Shown: positions 6,556 through 8,371 of the stretch, piece by piece
How positions within the stretch are numbered: the first letter of the stretch is position 1
Layout of the letters: each line of letters begins with the position of its first letter
NCBI GenBank assembly: GCA_937891215.1
Contig: CALAEU010000009.1
Location: 1-8,371, forward strand
Origin: an uncultured Clostridia bacterium
Lineage (GTDB): Bacteria; Bacillota_A; Clostridia; Oscillospirales; Acutalibacteraceae
DNA length: 8,371 nt
Reading direction: 5' to 3'
The notes under the pieces: generated by a model
What the model was told of the DNA's origin: nothing
Databases searched by the model: none
The model's input: the letters and a program-made list of their open reading frames with translations, nothing else
Translations under genes and position numbers: made by a program

Positions 6556-7092
6556 TCAGTAGTCGTAACCTAACTGGAGTGCAGTTTTATTTACTTCAAG
6601 TAAGTCCTGATGTCTTGCTGATACAACTTTACCTAAAGGAGCATCAATATTATCAAATGATAATTCTTCTACTTCTTTTAAAAGTTTACCTGTAATAATC
6701 ATATTAGCAAGAGTGTTAATGCCTTTTTCACTTGCAAGACCTGTTGCAGGAATGTAGTAAACATCAACATCTGTACGGTTTACTTTTCTTTCAATAAGTG
6801 TTGAATCAACAAAGATTTTACCACCAGGTACAACTTCATTTTCATATTTATCAAGTGAAGGTAAGTTCATTGCAACTAAAACATCTGGTTTACTTACAAT
6901 TGGTGAACCGATTGGGTCTTCACTTACAATAACGCTACAGTTTGCAGTACCGCCACGCATTTCAGGACCATAAGAAGGAAGCCAGCTGATGTGTTTGCCT
7001 TCAAGAAGACCTTTATATGCTACGAATTTACCTGCAAAAAGAATACCTTGACCGCCGAAACCGGCAAAAAGAATATTAGTTGTCTTTTTCAT
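6556..7092 (-). CDS. 2-oxoacid:ferredoxin oxidoreductase, gamma subunit
   Basis: This 178-residue protein is the gamma (catalytic-domain III) chain of the pyruvate/2-oxoacid ferredoxin oxidoreductase family. The N-terminus has the family mark [16 protein letters not shown] (7-22). It is followed by [19 protein letters not shown] (36-54), a conserved surface of this subunit that meets the alpha and beta chains, then [14 protein letters not shown] (71-84). The frame stays open back to 7164, but the start is taken at ATG 7092: it has a GAGGAGG site about 8 bases upstream, and the glycine loop then begins at residue 10 as in relatives. It starts 1 base after the beta subunit stop, with its ribosome binding site inside the beta gene, so coupling is likely. 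Substrate class is taken from the VorB-type alpha chain and the ilvE neighbour; a 2-oxoglutarate enzyme would have similar gamma and beta chains. Confidence 0.93.
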   Translation of the reverse strand: MKKTTNILFAGFGGQGILFAGKFVAYKGLLEGKHISWLPSYGPEMRGGTANCSVIVSEDPIGSPIVSKPDVLVAMNLPSLDKYENEVVPGGKIFVDSTLIERKVNRTDVDVYYIPATGLASEKGINTLANMIITGKLLKEVEELSFDNIDAPLGKVVSARHQDLLEVNKTALQLGYDY

Positions 7093-7093
7093 A

Positions 7094-7846
7094 TTATTTT
7101 GCCTCCTCAGCGTAAATATCTTTATAAACACCAAGTGGGTAATATGGAAGCATATTTTCTTCAAGCCACTTTAATGCTTTTTCAGGTGTCATACCCCAGT
7201 TTGTAGGACAAGTTGAAACAACTTCAACAAGTGAGAAACCTTTGCCATCAATCTGATTCTGGAAAGCCTTTTTGATTGCAGCCTTTGCCTTTTTAATATT
7301 AGGAACACTGTTAACTGCAACTCTTTCAAGGTAAGCAGCACCATCAACATTTGAAAGTAATTCACAAACTTTTACAGGGTAACCAACTGTTTCAACATCT
7401 CTACCGTAAGGTGAAGTCTGTGTAACCTGACCAGGAAGAGTTGTAGGAGCCATCTGACCACCTGTCATACCATAAATTGCATTGTTTACGAAAATAACTG
7501 TGATGTTTTCGCGTCTTGCTGCTGCGTGAACTGTCTCTGCAGTACCAATAGCTGCAAGGTCACCGTCACCCTGGTATGTAAATACAATGTGATTTTCAGG
7601 GTCTGCTCTTTTAACACCAGTAGCAACTGCAGGAGCTCTACCGTGAGGAGCCTGAACAAAGTCGCAAGTAAAATAATCGTAAGCCATAACAGAGCAACCA
7701 ACGGGAGCAATACCAACGGTGTTGCCCTCAATTCCCAATTCGTCGATAACCTCGGCTACCAAACGGTGAACAATACCGTGGGTACAACCTGGGCAATAGT
7801 GAAGCGGTACATCTGCTAAAGCATGGGGTTTATCAAATACTACCAT
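7094..7846 (-). CDS. 2-oxoacid:ferredoxin oxidoreductase, beta subunit (TPP-binding)
   Basis: This 250-residue chain binds thiamine diphosphate and the active-site metal. It shows the YCPGCTHG motif (17-24), [13 protein letters not shown] (47-59) and the [16 protein letters not shown] segment (66-81). The TPP/Mg signature is GDGD (93-96) followed by the NN pair (121-122) and [14 protein letters not shown] (123-136). Cys18 and Cys21 are the conserved pair near the family's iron-sulfur or TPP site; no full four-cysteine ferredoxin motif is present in this chain. The ATG overlaps the alpha stop by 1 base (TAATG) with GGAGGTG upstream, the usual coupling of these subunits. Base composition changes inside the gene: its 5' part (about 7500-7846) has more G/C and codons such as GCC, GAG, ATC and GGC, while its 3' part returns to about 37% GC. 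No frameshift or stop is associated with the change. Confidence 0.95.
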   Translation of the reverse strand: MVVFDKPHALADVPLHYCPGCTHGIVHRLVAEVIDELGIEGNTVGIAPVGCSVMAYDYFTCDFVQAPHGRAPAVATGVKRADPENHIVFTYQGDGDLAAIGTAETVHAAARRENITVIFVNNAIYGMTGGQMAPTTLPGQVTQTSPYGRDVETVGYPVKVCELLSNVDGAAYLERVAVNSVPNIKKAKAAIKKAFQNQIDGKGFSLVEVVSTCPTNWGMTPEKALKWLEENMLPYYPLGVYKDIYAEEAK

Positions 7847-8370
7847 TATTTCGCACCTCCGTTATTAGCCTTAACAATAGCCTCAAGCACCTGTTCGGGT
7901 GACGGAATCATACCGCCTACACGGTTGCAAAGGGTTACAGGAACCTTGCACTCAGATGCAAGTTTAATATCATCAATCATCTGACCCATAGAAAGTTCAA
8001 CAGAAATAATCTGTTTTACCTTGTCTGCCGCCTTTTTGAAAGGAGCATTCGGGAAAGGCCAGAGTGTTATAGGACGGATAAGACCAACCTTAATGCCCTG
8101 CTTTCTTGCTTCGTCTATGGCATTTTTCGCTACACGTGCAGCAATACCGAAAGCGGCAATACAGAGTTCTGCATCATCCATCATATATTCTTCATACATA
8201 GCCTCGTTTTCTTCTATGTACTTATATCTTTCGTAACGCTTGAAGTTTTCTTCTTCAAGTTTTTCGGGTGACAAGAAAAGTGAGTTAACGATATTGTGCT
8301 CTCTTTCCATCTTAGTACCCGTAGTAGCCCAAGGCTTTTCGGGTGCAGGATTTACCTTTAAATCCAAGGA
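7846..8370 (-). CDS. vorB: 3-methyl-2-oxobutanoate:ferredoxin oxidoreductase alpha subunit VorB, C-terminal half (5' end outside window)
   Basis: About 174 C-terminal residues are present; the full family protein is roughly 350. The frame is open to the window edge, so the TTG near 8367 is not a real start. Recognisable VorB-type stretches are [11 protein letters not shown], the acidic [20 protein letters not shown] segment, then [47 protein letters not shown] and [13 protein letters not shown]. This order and wording fit chains annotated VorB in Clostridia better than fused pyruvate enzymes or 2-oxoglutarate KorA, by recollection. The complex oxidises branched-chain 2-oxoacids to acyl-CoA, CO2 and reduced ferredoxin, and the reaction is reversible. 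The stop overlaps the beta start by 1 base. In related operons a small 2[4Fe-4S] ferredoxin subunit gene precedes vorB; it would lie beyond 8371. GC in this stretch is about 40-50% by hand count, above the rest of the window. Confidence 0.92.
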   Translation of the reverse strand, partial: SLDLKVNPAPEKPWATTGTKMEREHNIVNSLFLSPEKLEEENFKRYERYKYIEENEAMYEEYMMDDAELCIAAFGIAARVAKNAIDEARKQGIKVGLIRPITLWPFPNAPFKKAADKVKQIISVELSMGQMIDDIKLASECKVPVTLCNRVGGMIPSPEQVLEAIVKANNGGAK

Positions 8371-8371
8371 T

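Noticed and set aside
7093..7164. N-terminal extension of the gamma subunit to an upstream ATG
   Set aside because: It would overlap the beta gene, has no family similarity, and the internal ATG at 7092 has a strong GAGGAGG site.
7526..7819. Plus-strand 97-residue frame over the beta subunit
   Set aside because: Cys/Asn/Ser-rich antisense shadow of the TPP-binding chain with no initiation signal.

Overview
The window is AT-rich DNA from an anaerobic, probably spore-forming Clostridia-type Firmicute. This rests on the low GC, the strong AGGAGG-type ribosome binding sites, a SPOCS/DUF3794 plus LysM protein of the SipL spore-morphogenesis type, a LytR-CpsA-Psr (LCP) wall enzyme, and a ferredoxin-dependent 2-oxoacid oxidoreductase. 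The genus cannot be read from the sequence.

Left edge (1-474): the last 60 codons of an unrecognised plus-strand gene end at 184. About 40 bases further on lies a minus-strand fragment of a PHP-domain phosphoesterase (225-461). It has no proper start and its homology stops abruptly, so it is read as a gene relic at a rearrangement scar.

Middle left (475-4185, minus strand): a three-gene transcription unit reads TetR-type regulator, LCP membrane enzyme, then SPOCS/LysM protein. The first two genes overlap by 8 bases. The third follows a 56-base gap holding a hairpin that could cover its ribosome binding site. A good promoter with an extended -10 lies upstream of the TetR gene.

Centre (4186-5431): a divergent promoter carries a 10-bp GC-rich palindrome at its predicted transcription start. 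It drives a stand-alone XRE/Cro-type regulator with a helical, TPR-like C-terminal half. A perfect 16-bp bidirectional terminator separates this gene from the convergent operon to its right.

Right (5448-8370, minus strand): a metabolic operon runs VorB alpha subunit (3' part only, cut by the window edge), TPP-binding beta subunit, gamma subunit, then the branched-chain aminotransferase IlvE. Spacings are -1, 1 and 31 bases. Together these interconvert branched-chain amino acids, their 2-oxoacids and branched-chain acyl-CoAs with ferredoxin as electron carrier. The direction could be amino-acid fermentation or reductive synthesis from branched-chain acids. Base composition rises within the beta gene, from about 37% GC near 7200-7380 to about 48-50% near 7680-7800 (hand counts).

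No clearly new system was found. The points most worth checking are the regulator-LCP-SPOCS/LysM operon with its hairpin-covered ribosome binding site, the composition break inside the vor operon, and the PHP relic.
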